A stretch of DNA of 64,000 bases. Origin: Stomoxys calcitrans. Taxonomy: Eukaryota; Arthropoda; Insecta; Diptera; Muscidae. The translations under genes and the position numbers were made by a program. Below are positions 15,001 to 30,000 of the stretch, piece after piece; within the stretch, counting starts at the first letter, position 1, and each line of letters begins with the position of its first letter. The stretch lies in assembly GCF_963082655.1 (NCBI RefSeq), contig NC_081554.1, positions 52,454,750 to 52,518,749 on the forward strand, read 5' to 3'. The notes beneath the pieces are model-generated. The model worked only from the letters and a program-made list of their open reading frames with translations. It did not search any database and was not told where the DNA came from.

Positions 15001-18000
15001 AGAGACAAAATTGCTGTAACTCACTCAAATCTTCGAGTTGCGACCTCTGTAAGGTATCCCTAAACTCAGAATGCCACAGGGAATGAAATTGGAAACAACG
15101 TTTTCAAGAAATTAGAGTTTTGATTTTTTAGCATTTTTTGTGTAAAGGGTATAGCCCATTGAAAATTTCGAAAAACCCGCTAGAGACAAAATTGCTGTAA
15201 CTCACTCAAATCTTCGAGTTTCGACCTCTGTAAGGCATCCCTAAACTCAGAATGCCACAGGGAATGAAACTGGAAACAAAGTTTTCAAGAAATTAGAGTT
15301 TTGATTTTTTAGCATTTTTTGTGTAAAGGGTATAGCCCATTGAAAATTTCGAAAAACCCGCCAGAGACAAAATTGCTGTAACTCACTCAAATCTTCGAGT
15401 TTCGACCTCTGTAAAGCATCCCCAAAATCCGAATGTCACAGGGAATGAAATTGGAAACAAAGTTTTCAAGAAATTAGAGTTTTGATTTTTTTGCATTTTT
15501 TGTGTAAAGGGTATAGCCCATTGAAAATTTCGAAAAACCCGCTAGAGACAAAATTGCTGTAACTCATTCAAATCTTCGAGTTTCGACCTCCGTAAGGCAT
15601 CCTTAAACTCAGAATGCCACAGGGAATAAAATTGGAAACAAACCTTTCAAGAAATTAGAGTTTTGATTTTTTAGCATTTTTTGTGTAAAGGGTATAGCCC
15701 ATTGAAAATTTCGAAAAACCCGCTAGAGACAAAATTGCTGTAACTCACTCAAATCTTCGAGTTGCGACCTCTGTAAGGCATCCCTATACTCAGAATGCCA
15801 CAGGGAATCAAATTGGAAACAGACTTTTCAAGAAATTAGAGTTTTGATTTTTTAGCATTTTTTGTGTAAAGGGTATAGCCCATTGAAAATTTCGAAAAAC
15901 CCGCTACAGACAAAATTGCTGTAACTCACTCAAATCTTCGAGTTTCGACCTCTGTTAGGCATCCCTAAACTCAAAATGCCGCAAGGAATGAAATTGGAAA
16001 CAAACCTTTCATGAAATTAGATTTCTGATTTTCTAGAATTTTTTGTGTAAAGGGTATAGCCCATTGAAAATTTCGAAAAACCCGCAAGAGACAAAATTGC
16101 TATATTTCACTCAAATCTTCGAGTTTCAACCTCTGTAAGGCATCCCTAAACTCAGAATGCCACAGGGAATAAATTTGGAAACAAACTTTTCAAGAAATTA
16201 GAGTTTTGATTTTTTTTAGCATTTTTTGTGTAAAGGGTATAGCCCATTGAAAATTTCGAAAAGCCCGCTACAGACAAAATTGCTGTAACTCACTCAAATC
16301 TTCGAGTTTCGACCTCTGTAAGGCATCAGAATGCCACAGGGAATGAAATTGGAAACAAACTTTTCAAGAAATTAGAGTTTTGATTTTTTAGCATTTGTTG
16401 TGTAAAGGGTATAGCCCATTGAAAATTTCGAAAAACCCGCTAGAGACAAAATTGCTGCCACTCACTCAAATCTTCGAGTTGCGACCTCTGTAAGGCATCC
16501 CTAAACTCAGAATGCCACAGGGAATGAAATTGGAAACAAAGTTTTCAAGAAATTAGAGTTTTGATTTTTTAGCATTTTTTGTGTAAAGGGTATAGCCCAT
16601 TGAAAATTTCGAAAAACCCGCTAGAGACAAAATTGCTGTAACTCACTCAAATCTTCGAGTTTCGACCTCTGTCAGGCATCCCTAAACTCAGAATGTCACA
16701 GGGAATAAAATTGGAAACAAACTTTTCAAGATATTAGAGTTTTGATTTTTTAGTATTTTTTGTGTAAAGGGTATAGCCCATTGAAAATTTCGAAAAACCC
16801 GCTACAGGCAAAATTGCTGTATATCACTCAAATCTTCGAGTTTCGACCTCTGTAAGGCATCCCTAAACTCAGAATGCCACAGGGAATGAAATTGGAAACA
16901 AACTTTTCAAGAAATTACAGTTTTGATTTTTTAGCATTTTTTTTTGTAAAGGTTATAGCCCATTGAAAATTTCGAAAAACCCGCTAGAGATAAAATTGCT
17001 GTAACTCACTCAAATCTTCGAGTTGCGACCTCTGTAAGGCATCCCTAAACTCAGAGTGCCACAGGGAATGAAATTGGAAACAGTCTTTTCAAGAAATTAA
17101 AATTTTGATTTTTTAGCATTTTTTGTGTAAAGGGTATAGCCCATTGAAAATTTCGAAAAACCCGCTACAGACAAAATTGCTGTAACTCACTCAAATCTTC
17201 GAGTTTCGACCTCTGTAAGGCATCCCTAAACTCAGAATGCCACAGGGAATGAAATTGGAAACAAAGTTTTCAAGAAATTACAGTTTTGTTTTTTTTAGCA
17301 TTTTTTGTGTAAAGGGTATAGCCCATTGAAAATTTCGAAAAACCCGCTACAGACACAATTGCTGTAACTCACTCAAATCTTCGAGTTTCGACCTCTGTAA
17401 GGCATCCCTAAACTCAGAATGTCACAGGGAATGAAATTGGAAACAAAGTTTTCAAGAAATTACAGTTTTGTTTTTTTTAGCATTTTTTGTGTAAAGGGTA
17501 TAGCCCATTGAAAATTTCGAAAAACCCGCTACAGACAAAATTGCTGTAACTCACTCAAATCTTCGAGTTTCGACCTCTGTAAGGCATCCCTAAACTCAGA
17601 ATGCCACAGGGAATGAAATTGGAAACAAAGTTTTCAAGAAATTAGAGTTTTGATTTTTTTAGCATTTTTTGTGTAAAGGGTATAGCCCATTGAAAATTTC
17701 GAAAAACCCGCTAGAGACAAAATTGCTGCCACTCACTCAAATCTTCGAGTTGCGACCTCTGTAAGGCATCCCTAAACTCAGAATGCCACAGGGAATGAAA
17801 TTGGAAACAAAGTTTTCAAGAAATTAGAGTTTTGATTTTTTAACTGCCAAAATTGCTGTAACTCACTCAAATCTTCGAGTTGCTACCTCTGTAAGGCATC
17901 CCTAAACTCAGAATGCCACAGGGAATGAAATTGGAAACAAACTTTTCAAGAAATTAGAGTTTTGATTTTTTAGCATTTTTTGTGTAAAGGGTATAGCCCA

Positions 18001-21000
18001 TTGAAAATTTCGAAAAACCCGCTAGAGACAAAATTGCTGTAACTCACTCAAATCTTCGAGTTGCGACCCCTGTAAGGCATCCCTAAACTCAGAATGCCAC
18101 AGGGAATCAAATTGGAAACATTCTTTTCAAGAAATTAGAGTTTTGATTTTTTAGCATTTTTTGTGTAAAGGGTATAGCCCATTGAAAATTTCGAAAAACC
18201 CGCTACAGACAAAATTGCTGTAACTCACTCAAATCTTCGAGTTTCGACCTCTGTAAGGCATCCCTAAACTCAGAATGCCACAGGGAATGAAATTGGAAAC
18301 AAAGTTTTCAAGAAATTAGAGTTTTGATTTTTTTGCATTTTTTGTGTAAAGGGTATAGCCCATTGAAAATTTCGAAAAACCCGCTAGAGACAAAATTGCT
18401 GCCACTCACTCAAATCTTCGAGTTGCGACCTCTGTAAGGCATCCCTAAACTCAGAATGCCACAGGGAATGAAATTGGAAACAAAGTTTTCAAGAAATTAG
18501 AGTTTTGATTTTTTAACTGCCAAAATTGCTGTAACTCACTCAAATCTTCGAGTTGCTACCTCTGTAAGGCATCCCTAAACTCAGAATGCCACAGGGAATG
18601 AAATTGGAAACAAAGTTTTCAAGAAATTAGAGTTTTGATTTTTTAGCATTTTTTGTGTAAAGGGTATAGCCCATTGAAAATTTCGAAAAACCCGCTAGAG
18701 ACAAAATTGCTGTAACTCACTCAAATCTTCGAGTTGCGACCCCTGTAAGGCATCCCTAAACTCAGAATGCCACAGGGAATCAAATTGGAAACATTCTTTT
18801 CAAGAAATTAGAGTTTTGATTTTTTAGCATTTTTTGTGTAAAGGGTAAAGCCCATTGAAAATTTCGAAAAACCCGCTAGAGACAAAATTGCTGTAACTCA
18901 CTCAAATCTTCGAGTTTCGACCTCTGTAAGGCATCCCTAAACTCAGAGTGCCACAGGGAATGAAATTGGAAACAGTCTTTTCAAGAAATTAAAATTTTGA
19001 TTTTTTAGCATTTTTTGTGTAAAGGGTATAGCCCATTGAAAATTTCGAAAAACCCGCTAGAGACAAAATTGCTGTAACTCACTCAAATCTTCGAGTTGCG
19101 ACCTCTGTAAGGCATCCCTAAACTCAGAATGCCACAGGGAATGAAATTGGAAACAAAGTTTTCAAGAAATTAGAGTTTTGATTTTTTAGCATTTTTTGTG
19201 TAAAGGGTATAGCCCATTGAAAATTTCGAAAAACCCGCTAGAGACAAAATTGCTGTAACTCACTCAAATCTTCGAGTTGCGACCCCTGTAAGGCATCCCT
19301 AAACTCAGAATGCCACAGGGAATCAAATTGGAAACATTCTTTTCAAGAAATTAGAGTTTTGATTTTTTAGCATTTTTTGTGTAAAGGGTAAAGCCCATTG
19401 AAAATTTCGAAAAACCCGCTAGAGACAAAATTGCTGTAACTCACTCAAATCTTCGAGTTGCGACCTCTGTAAGGCATCCCTATACTTAGAATGTCACAGG
19501 GAATAAAATTGGAAACATTCTTTTCAAGAAATTACAGTTTTGATTTTTTAGCATTTTTTGTGTAAAGGGTATAGCCCATTGAAAATTTCGAAAAACCCGC
19601 TACAGACAAAATTGCTGTAACTCACTCAAATCTTCGAGTTTCAACCTCTGTAAGGCATCCCTACACTCAGAATGTCACAGAGAATAAACCTGGAAACAAA
19701 CATTTCAAGAAATTAGAGTTTTGATTTTTTAGCATTTTTTGTGTAAAGGGTAAAGTCCATTGAAAATTTCGAAAAACCCGCTAGAGACAAAATTGCTGTA
19801 ACTCACTCAAATCTTCGAGTTGCGACCTCTGTAAGGCATCCCTAAACTCAGAATGCCACAGGGAATCAAATTGGAAACAAACTTTTCAAGAAATTAGAGT
19901 TTTGATTTTTTAGCATTTTTTGTGTAAAGGGTATAGCCCATTGAAAATTTCGAAAAACCCGATAGAGACAAAATTGCTGTAACTCACTCAAATCTTCGAG
20001 TTTCGACCTCTGTAAGGCATCCCTAAACTCAGAATGTCACAGGGAATAAAATTGGAAACAAACTTTTCAAGAAATTAGAGTTTTGATTTTTTAGTATTTT
20101 TTTTTGTAAAGGGTATAGCCCATTGAAAATTTCGAAAAACCCGCTAGAGACAAAATTGCTGTAACTCACTCAAATCTTCGAGTTTCAACCTCTGTAAGGC
20201 ATCCCTAAACTCAGAGTGCCATAGGGAATGAAATTGGAAACAAACTTTTCAAGAAATTTGAGTTTTGATTTTTTAGCATTTTTTTTTTGTAAAGGGTATA
20301 GCCCATTGAAAATTTCGAAAAACCCGCTAGAGACAAAATTGCTGTAACTCACTCAAATATTCGAGTTTCGACCTCTGTAAGGCATCCCTACACTCAGAAT
20401 GTCACAGGGAATAAAACTGGAAACAAACATTTCAAGAAATTAGAGTTTTGATTTTTTAGCATTTTTTGTGTAAAGGGTAAAGTCTATTGAAAATTTCGAA
20501 AAACCCGCTAGAGACAAAATTGCTGTAACTCACTCAAATCTTCGAGTTGCGACCTCTGTAAGGCATCCCTAAACTCAGAATGCCACAGGGAATCAAATTG
20601 GAAACAAACTTTTCAAGAAATTAGAGTTTTAATTTTTTAGCATTTTTTGTGTAAAGGGTATAGCCCATTGAAAATTTCGAAAAACCCGCTAGAGACAAAA
20701 TTGCTGTAACTCACTCAAATCTTCGAGTTTCGACCTCTGTAAGGCATCCCTAAACTCAGAATGTCACAGAGAATAAAATTGGAAACAAACTTTTCAAGAA
20801 ATTAGAGTTTTGATTTTTTAGTATTTTTTGTGTAAAGGGTATAGCCCATTGAAAATTTCGAAAAACCCGCTAGAGACAAAATTGCTGTAACTCATTCAAA
20901 TATTCGAGTTTCGACCTCTGTAAGGCATCCCTACACTCAGAATGTCACAGGGAATGAAATTGGAAACAAACATTTGAAGAAATTAGAGTTTTGATTTTTT

Positions 21001-24000
21001 AGCATTTTTTGTGTAAAGGGTATAGCCCATTGAAAATTTCGAAAAACCCGCTAGAGACAAAATTGCTGTAACTCACTCAAATATTCGAGTTTCGACCTCT
21101 GTAAGGCATCCCTACACTCAGAATGTCACAGGGAATAAAACTGGAAACAAACATTTCAAGAAATTAGAGTTTTGATTTTTTAGCATTTTTTGTATAGCCC
21201 ACTGAAAATTTCGAAAAACCCGCTAGAGACAAAATTGCTGTAACTCACTCAAATCTTCGAGTTGCGACCTCTGTAAGGCATCCCTAAACTCAGAATGCCA
21301 CAGGGAATGAAATTGGAAACAAAGTTTTCAAGAAATTAGAGTTTTGATTTTTTAGCATTTTTTGTGTAAAGGGTATAGCCCATTGAAAATTTCGAAAAAC
21401 CCGCTAGAGACAAAATTGCTGTAACTCACTCAAATCTTCGAGTTTCGACCTCTGTAAGGCATCCCTAAACTCAGAATGTCACAGAGAATAAAATTGGAAA
21501 CAAACTTTTCAAGAAATTAGAGTTTTGATTTTTTAGTATTTTTTGTGTAAAGGGTATAGCCCATTGAAAATTTCGAAAAACCCGCTAGAGACAAAATTGC
21601 TGTAACTCACTCAAATCTTCGAGTTGCGACCTCTGTAAGGCATCCCTAAACTCAGAATGCCATAGGGAATGAAATTGGAAACAAACTTTTCAAGAAATTT
21701 GAGTTTTGATTTTTTAGCATTTTTTTTGTAAAGGGTATAGCCCATTGAAAATTTCGAAAAACCCGCTAGAGACAAAATTGCTGTAACTCACTCAAATATT
21801 CGAGTTTCGACCTCTGTAAGGCATCCCTACACTCAGAATGTCACAGGGAATCAAACTGGAAACAAACTTTTCAAGAAATTATAGTTTTGATTTTTTAGCA
21901 TTTTTTGTGTAAAGGGTATAGCCCATTGAAAATTTAGAAAAACCCGCTAGAGACAAAATTGCTGTAACTCACTCAAATCTTCGAGTTGCGACCTCTGTAA
22001 GGCATCCCTAAACTCAGAATGCCACAGGGAATCAAATTGGAAACAGACTTTTCAAGAAATTAGAGTTTTGATTTTTTAGCATTTTTTGTGTAAAGGGTAT
22101 AGCCCATTGAAAATTTCGAAAAACCCGCTAGAGACAAAATTGCTGTAACTCACTCAAATCTTCGACTTTCGACCTCTGTAAGGCACCCTAAACTCAGAAC
22201 GCCACAGGGAATGAAACTGGAAACAGTCTTTTCAAGAAATTAAAATTTTGATTTGTTAGCATTTTTTGTGTAAAGGGTATAGCCCATTGAAAATTTCGCA
22301 AAACCCGCTAGAGACAAAATTGCTGTAACTCACTCAAATCTTCGAGTTTCGACCTCTATAAGGCATCCCTAATCTCAGAATGCCACAGGGAATGAAATTG
22401 GAAACAGACTTTTCAAGAAATTAGAGTTTTGATTTTTTAGCATTTTTTGTGTAAAGGGTATAGCCCATTGAAAATTTCAAAAAACCCGCTAGAGACAAAA
22501 TTGCTGTAACTCACTCAAATCTTCGAGTTTCGACCTCTGTAAGGCATCCCTAAACTCAGAGTGCCACAGGGAATGAAATTGGAAACAGTCTTTTGAAGAA
22601 ATTAAAATTTTGATTTTTTAGCATTTTTTGTGTAAAGGGTATAGCCCATTGAAAATTTCGAAAAACCCGCTAGAGATAAAATTGCTGTAACTCACTCAAA
22701 TCTTCGAGTTTCGACCTCTGTAAGGCATCCCTAAACTCAGAATGCCACAGGGAATGAAATTGGAAACAAAGTTTTCAAGAAATTAGAGTTTTGATTTTTT
22801 AGCATTTTTTGTGTAAAGGGTATAGTCCATTGAAAATTTCGAAAAACCCGCTACAGGCAAAATAGCTGTATTTCACTCAAATCTTCGAGTTTCGACCTCT
22901 GTAAGGCATCCCTAAACTCAGAATGCCATAGGGAATGAAATTGGAAACATTCTTTTCAAGAAATTAGAGTTTTGATTTTTTAGCATTTTTTTTTGTAAAG
23001 GGTATAGCCCATTGAAAATTTCGAAAAACCCGCTAGAGACAAAATTGCTGTAACTCACTCAAATATTCGAGTTTCGACCTCTGTAAGGCATCCCTACACT
23101 CAGAATGTCACAGGGAATAAAACTGGAAACAAACATTTCAAGAAATTAGAGTTTTGATTTTTTAGCATTTTTTGTGTAGTCCATTGAAAATTTCGAAAAA
23201 CCCGCTAGAGACAAAATTGCTGTAACTCACTCAAATCTTCGAGTTGCGACCTCTGTAAGGCATCCCTAAACTCAGAATGCCACAGGGAATGAAATTGGAA
23301 ACAGACTTTTCAAGAAATTAGAGTTTTGATTTTTTAGCATTTTTTGTGTAAAGGGTATAGCCCATTGAAAATTTCGAAAAACCCGCTACAGACAAAATTG
23401 CTGTAACTCACTCAAATCTTCGAGTTTCGACCTCTGTAAAGCATCCCCAAAATCCGAATGTCACAGGGAATGAAATTGGAAACAGTCTTTTGAAGAAATT
23501 AAAATTTTGATTTTTTAGCATTTTTTGTGTAAAGGGTATAGCCCATTGAAAATTTCGAAAAACCCGCTAGAGATAAAATTGCTGTAACTCACTCAAATCT
23601 TCGAGTTTCGACCTCTGTAAGGCATCCCTAAACTCAGAATGCCACAGGGAATGAAATTGGAAACAAAGTTTTCAAGAAATTAGAGTTTTGATTTTTTTGC
23701 ATTATTTGTGTAAAGGGTATAGTCCATTGAAAATTTCGAAAAACCCGCTACAGGCAAAATTGCTGTATTTCACTCAAATCTTCGAGTTTCGACCTCTGTA
23801 AGGCATCCCTAAACTCAGAATGGCACAGGGAATGAAATTGGAAACAGACTTTTCAAGAAATTAGAGTTTTGATTTTTTAGCATTTTTTTTTGTAAAGGGT
23901 ATAGCCCATTGAAAATTTTGAAAAACCCGCTAGGGACAAAATTGCTGTAACTCACTCAAATCTTCGAGTTTCGACCTCTGTAAGGCATCCCTACACTCAG

Positions 24001-27000
24001 AATGTCACAGGGAATCAAATTGGAAACAGACTTTTCAAGAAATTAGAGTTTTGATTTTTTAGCATTTTTTGTGTAAAGGGTATAGCCCATTGAAAATTTC
24101 GAAAAACCCGCTAGAGATAAAATTGCTGTAACTCACTCAAATCTTCGAGTTTCGACCTCTGTAAGGCATCCCTAAACTCAGAATGCCACAGGGAATGAAA
24201 TTGGAAACAAAGTTTTCAAGAAATTAGAGTTTTGATTTTTTAGCATTTTTTGTGTAAAGGGTATAGCCCATTGAAAATTTCGAAAAACCCGCTAGAGACA
24301 AAATTGCTGTAACTCACTCAAATATTCGAGTTTCGACCTCTGTAAGGCATCCCTAAACTCAGAACGCCACAGGGAATGAAATTGGAAACAGTCTTTTCAA
24401 GAAATTAAAATTTTGATTTGTTAGCATTTTTTGTGTAAAGGGTATAGCCCATTGAAAATTTCGAAAAACCCGCTAGGGACAAAATTGCTGTAACTCACTC
24501 AAATCTTCGAGTTTCGACCTCTGTAAGGCATCCCTACACTCAGAATGTCACAGGGAATCAAATTGGAAACAGACTTTTCAAGAAATTAGAGTTTTGATTT
24601 TTTAGCATTTTTTGTGTAAAGGGTATAGCCCATTGAAAATTTCGAAAAACCCGCTAGAGACAAAATTGCTGTAACTCACTCAAATCTTCGACTTTCGACC
24701 TCTGTAAGGCATCCCTAAACTCAGAACGCCACAGGGAATGAAATTGGAAACAGTCTTTTCAAAAAATTAAAATTTTGATTTGTTAGCATTTATTGTGTAA
24801 AGGGTATAGCCCATTGAAAATTTCGAAAAACCCGCTAGAGATAAAATTGCTGTAACTCACTCAAATCTTCGAGTTTCGATCTCTGTAAGGCATCCCTAAA
24901 CTCAGAATGCCACAGGGAATGAAATTGGAAACAAACATTTCAAGAAATTAGAGTTTTGATTTTTTAGTATTTTTTGTGTAAAGGGTATAGCCCATTGAAA
25001 ATTTCGAAAACCTGCTACAGACAAAATTGCTGTAACTCACTCATATCTTCGAGTTTCGACCTCTGTAAGGCATCCCTAAACTCAGAATACCACAGGGAAT
25101 CAAATTGGAAACAGACTTTTCAAGAAATTAGAGTTTTGATTTTTTAGCATTTTTTGCGTAAAGGGTATAGCCCATTGAAAATTTCGAAAAACCCGCTAGA
25201 GATAAAATTGCTGTAACTCACTCAAATCTTCGAGTTTCGACCTCTGTAAGGCATCTCTATACTCAGAATGTCACAGGGAATGAAATTGGAAACATTCTTT
25301 TCAAGAAATTAGAGTTTTGATTTTTTAGCATTTTTTTTGTAAAGGGTATAGCCCATTGAAAATTTCGAAAAACCCGCTAGAGACAAAATTGCTGTAACTC
25401 ACTCAAATCTTCGAGTTTCGACCTCTGTAAGACATCCCTACACTCAGAATGTCACAGGGAATAAAACTGGAAACAAACATTTCAAGAAATTAGAGTTTTG
25501 ATTTTTTAGCATTTTTTGTGTAGTCCATTGAAAATTTCGAAAAACCCGCTAGAGACAATTGCTGTAACTCACTCAAATCTTCGAGTTGCGACCTCTGTAA
25601 GGCATCCCTAAACTCAGAATGCCACAGGGAATCAAATTGGAAACAGACCTTTCAAGAAATTAGAGTTTTGATTTTTTAGCATTTTTTGTGTAAAGGGTAT
25701 AGCCCATTGAAAATTTCGAAAAACCCGCTAGAGACAAAATTGCTGTAACTCACTCAAATCTTCGAGTTTCGACCTCTGTAAGGCATCCCTAAACTCAGAA
25801 TGCCACAGGGAATCAAATTGGAAACAGACTTTTCAAGAAATTAGAGTTTTGATTTTTTAGCATTTTTTGTGTAAAGGGTATAGCCCATTGAAAATTTCGA
25901 AAAACCCGCTAGAGACAAAATTGCTATAACTCACTCAAATCTTCGAGTTTCGACCTCTGTAAGGCATCCCTATACTCAGAATGTCACAGGTAATAAAATT
26001 GGAAACAAACTTTTCAAGAAATTAGAGTTTTGATTTTTTAGAATTTTTTGTGTATTGGGTATAGCCCATTGAAAATTTCGAAAACCTGCTACAGACAAAA
26101 TTGCTGTAACTCACTCAAATCTTCGAGTTTCGACCTCTGTAAGGCATCCCTATACTCAGAATGTCACAGGGAATAAAACTGGAAACAAACTTTTCAAGAA
26201 ATTAGAGTTTTGATTTTTTAGCATTTTTTGTGTAGTCCATTGAAAATTTCGAGAAACCCGCTAGAGACAAAATTGCTGTAACTCACTCAAATATTCGAGT
26301 TTCGACCTCTGTAAGGCATCCCTACACTCAGAATGTCACAGGGAATGAAATTGGAAACAAAGTTTTCAAGAAATTAGAGTTTTGATTTTTTAGCATTTTT
26401 TGTGTAGTCCATTGAAAATTTCGAAAAACCCGCTAGAGACAAAATTGCTGTAACTCACTCAAATCTTCGAGTTGCGACCTCTGTAAGGCATCCCTATACT
26501 CAGAATGTCACAGGGAATAAAACTGGAAACAAACATTTCAAGAAATTAGAGTTTTGATTTTTTAGCATTTTTTGCGTAAAGGGTATAGCCCATTGAAAAT
26601 TTCGAAAAACCCGCTAGAGATAAAATTGCTGTAACTCACTCAAATCTTCGAGTTTCGACCTCTGTAAGGCATCCCTAAACTCAGAATGTCACAGGGAATA
26701 AAACTGGAAACAAACATTTCAAGAAATTAGAGTTTTGATTTTTTAGCATTTTTTGTGTAGTCCATTGAAAATTTCGAAAAACCCGCTAGAGACAAAATTG
26801 CTGTAACTCACTCAAATCTTCGAGTTGCGACCTCTGTAAGGCATCCCTAAACTCAGAATGCCACAGGGAATCAAATTGGAAACAGACTTTTCAAGAAATT
26901 AGAGTTTTGATTTTTTAGCATTTTTTGTGTAAAGGGTATAGCCCATTGAAAATTTCGAAAAACCTGCTACAGACAAAATTGCTGTAACTCACTCAAATCT

Positions 27001-30000
27001 TCGAGTTTCGACCTCTGTAAGGCATCCCTAAACTCAGAATGCCATAGGGAATCAATTTGGAAACAAACTTTTCACGAAATTAGAGTTTTGATTTTTTAGC
27101 ATTTTTTTTTTGTAAAGGGTATAGCCCATTGAAAATTTCGAAAAACCCGCTAGAGACAAAATTGCTGTAACTCATTCAAATATTCGAGTTTCGACCTCTG
27201 TAAGGCATCCCTACACTCAGAATGTCACAGGGAATAAAACTGGAAACAAACATTTGAAGAAATTAGAGTTTTGATTTTTTAGCATTTTTTGTGTAAAGGG
27301 TATAGCCCATTGAAAATTTCGAAAAACCCGCTAGAGACAAAATTGCTGTAACTCACTCAAATATTCGAGTTTCGACCTCTGTAAGGCATCCCTACACTCA
27401 GAATGTCACAGGGAATAAAACTGGAAACAAACATTTCAAGAAATTAGAGTTTTGATTTTTTAGCATTTTTTGTATAGCCCACTGAAAATTTCGAAAAACC
27501 CGCTAGAGACAAAATTGCTGTAACTCACTCAAATCTTCGAGTTGCGACCTCTGTAAGGCATCCCTATACTCAGAATGCCACAGGGAATCAAATTGGAAAC
27601 AGACTTTTCAAGAAATTAGAGTTTTGATTTTTTAGCATTTTTTGTGTAAAGGGTATAGCCCATTGAAAATTTCGAAAAACCCGCTAGAGACAAAATTGCT
27701 GTAACTCACTCAAATCTACGAGTTGCGACCTCTGTAAGGCATCCCTATACTCAGAATGCCACAGGGAATCAAATTGGAAACAGACTTTTCAAGAAATTCG
27801 AGTTTTGATTTTTTAGCATTTTTTGTGTAAAGGGTATAGCCCATTGAAAATTTCGAAAAACCCGCTAGAGACAAAATTGCTGTAACTCACTCAAATCTTC
27901 GAGTTTCGACCTCTGTAAGGCATCCCTAAACTCAGAATGCCATAGGGAATGAAATTGGAAACAAACTTTTCAAGAAATTATAGTTTTGATTTTTTAGCAT
28001 TTTTTTTGTAAAGGGTATAGCCCATTGAAAATTTCGAAAAACCCGCTAGAGACAAAATTGCTGTAACTCACTCAAATCTACGAGTTGCGACCTCTGTAAG
28101 GCATCCCTATACTCAGAATGTCACAGGGAATCAAATTGGAAACAGACTTTTCAAGAAATTCGAGTTTTGATTTTTTAGCATTTTTTGTGGAAAGGGTATA
28201 GCCCATTGAAAATTTCGAAAAACCTGCTACAGACAAAATTGCTGTAACTCACTCAAATCTTCGAGTTTCGACCTCTGTAAGGCATCCCTAAACTCAGAAT
28301 GCCATAGGGAATCAATTTGGAAACAAACTTTTCACGAAATTAGAGTTTTGATTTTTTAGCATTTTTTTTTTTGTAAAGGGTATAGCCCATTGAAAATTTC
28401 GAAAAACCCGCTAGAGACAAAATTGCTGTAACTCACTCAAATATTCGAGTTTCGACCTCTGTAAGGCATCCCTACACTCAGAATGTCACAGGGAATAAAA
28501 CTGGAAACAAACATTTCAAGAAATTAGAGTTTTGATTTTTTAGCATTTTTTGTGTAAAGGGTATAGCCCATTGAAAATTTCGAAAAACCCGCTAGAGACA
28601 AAATTGCTGTAACTCACTCAAATATTCGAGTTTCGACCTCTGTAAGGCATCCCTACACTCAGAATGTCACAGGGAATAAAACTGGAAACAAACATTTCAA
28701 GAAATTAGAGTTTTGATTTTTTAGCATTTTTTGTATAGCCCATTGAAAATTTCGAAAAACCCGCTAGAGACAAAATTGCTGTAACTCACTCAAATCTTCG
28801 AGTTGCGACCTCTGTAAGGCATCCCTATACTCAGAATGCCACAGGGAATCAAATTGGAAACAGACTTTTCAAGAAATTAGAGTTTTGATTTTTTAGCATT
28901 TTTTGTGTAAAGGGTATAGCCCATTGAAAATTTCGAAAAACCTGCTACAGACAAAATTGCTGTAACTCACTCAAATCTTCGAGTTTCGACCTCTGTAAGG
29001 CATCCATAAACTCAGAATGCCATAGGGAATGAAATTGGAAACAAACTTTTCAAGAAATTAGAGTTTTGATTTTTTAGCATTTTTTTTGTAAAGGGTATAG
29101 CCCATTGAAAATTTCGCAAAACCCGCTAGAGACAAAATTGCTGTAACTCACTCAAATATTCGAGTTTCGACCTCTGTAAGGCATCCCTACACTCAGAATG
29201 TCACAGGGAATAAAACTGGAAACAAACTTTTCAAGAAATTAGAGTTTTGATTTTTTAGCATTTTTTGTGTAAAGGGTATAGCCCATTGAAAATTTCGAAA
29301 AACCCGCTAGAGACAAAATTGCTGTAACTCACTCAAATCTTCGAGTTGCGACCTCTGTAAGGCATCCCTATACTCAGAATGCCACAGGGAATCAAATTGG
29401 AAACAGACTTTTCAAGAAATTAGAGTTTTGATTTTTTAGCATTTTTTGTGTAAAGGGTATAGCCCATTGAAAATTTCGAAAAACCTGCTACAGACAAAAT
29501 TGCTGTAACTCACTCAAATCTTCGAGTTTCGAATAGCCCATTGAAAATTTCGAAAAACCTGCTGCAGACAAAATTGCTGTAACTCACTCAAATCTTCGAG
29601 TTTCGACCTCTGTAAGGCATCCCTAAACTCAGAATGCCATAGGGAATGAAATTGGAAACAAACTTTTCAAGAAATTAGAGTTTTGATTTTTTAGCATTTT
29701 TTTTTTGTAAAGGGTATAGCCCATTGAAAATTTCGAAAAACCCGCTAGAGACAAAATTGCTGTAACTCACTCAAATCTTCGAGTTTCGACCTCTGTAAGG
29801 CATCCCTAAACTCAGAGTGCCACAGGGAATGAAATTGGAAACAAAGTTTTTAAGAAATTAGAGTTTTGATTTTTTAGCATTTTTTGTGTAAAGGGTATAG
29901 CCCATTGAAAATTTCGAAAAACCCGCTAGAGACAAAATTGCTGTAACTCACTCAAATCTTCGAGTTGCGACCTCTGTAAGGCATCCCTAAACTCAGAATG

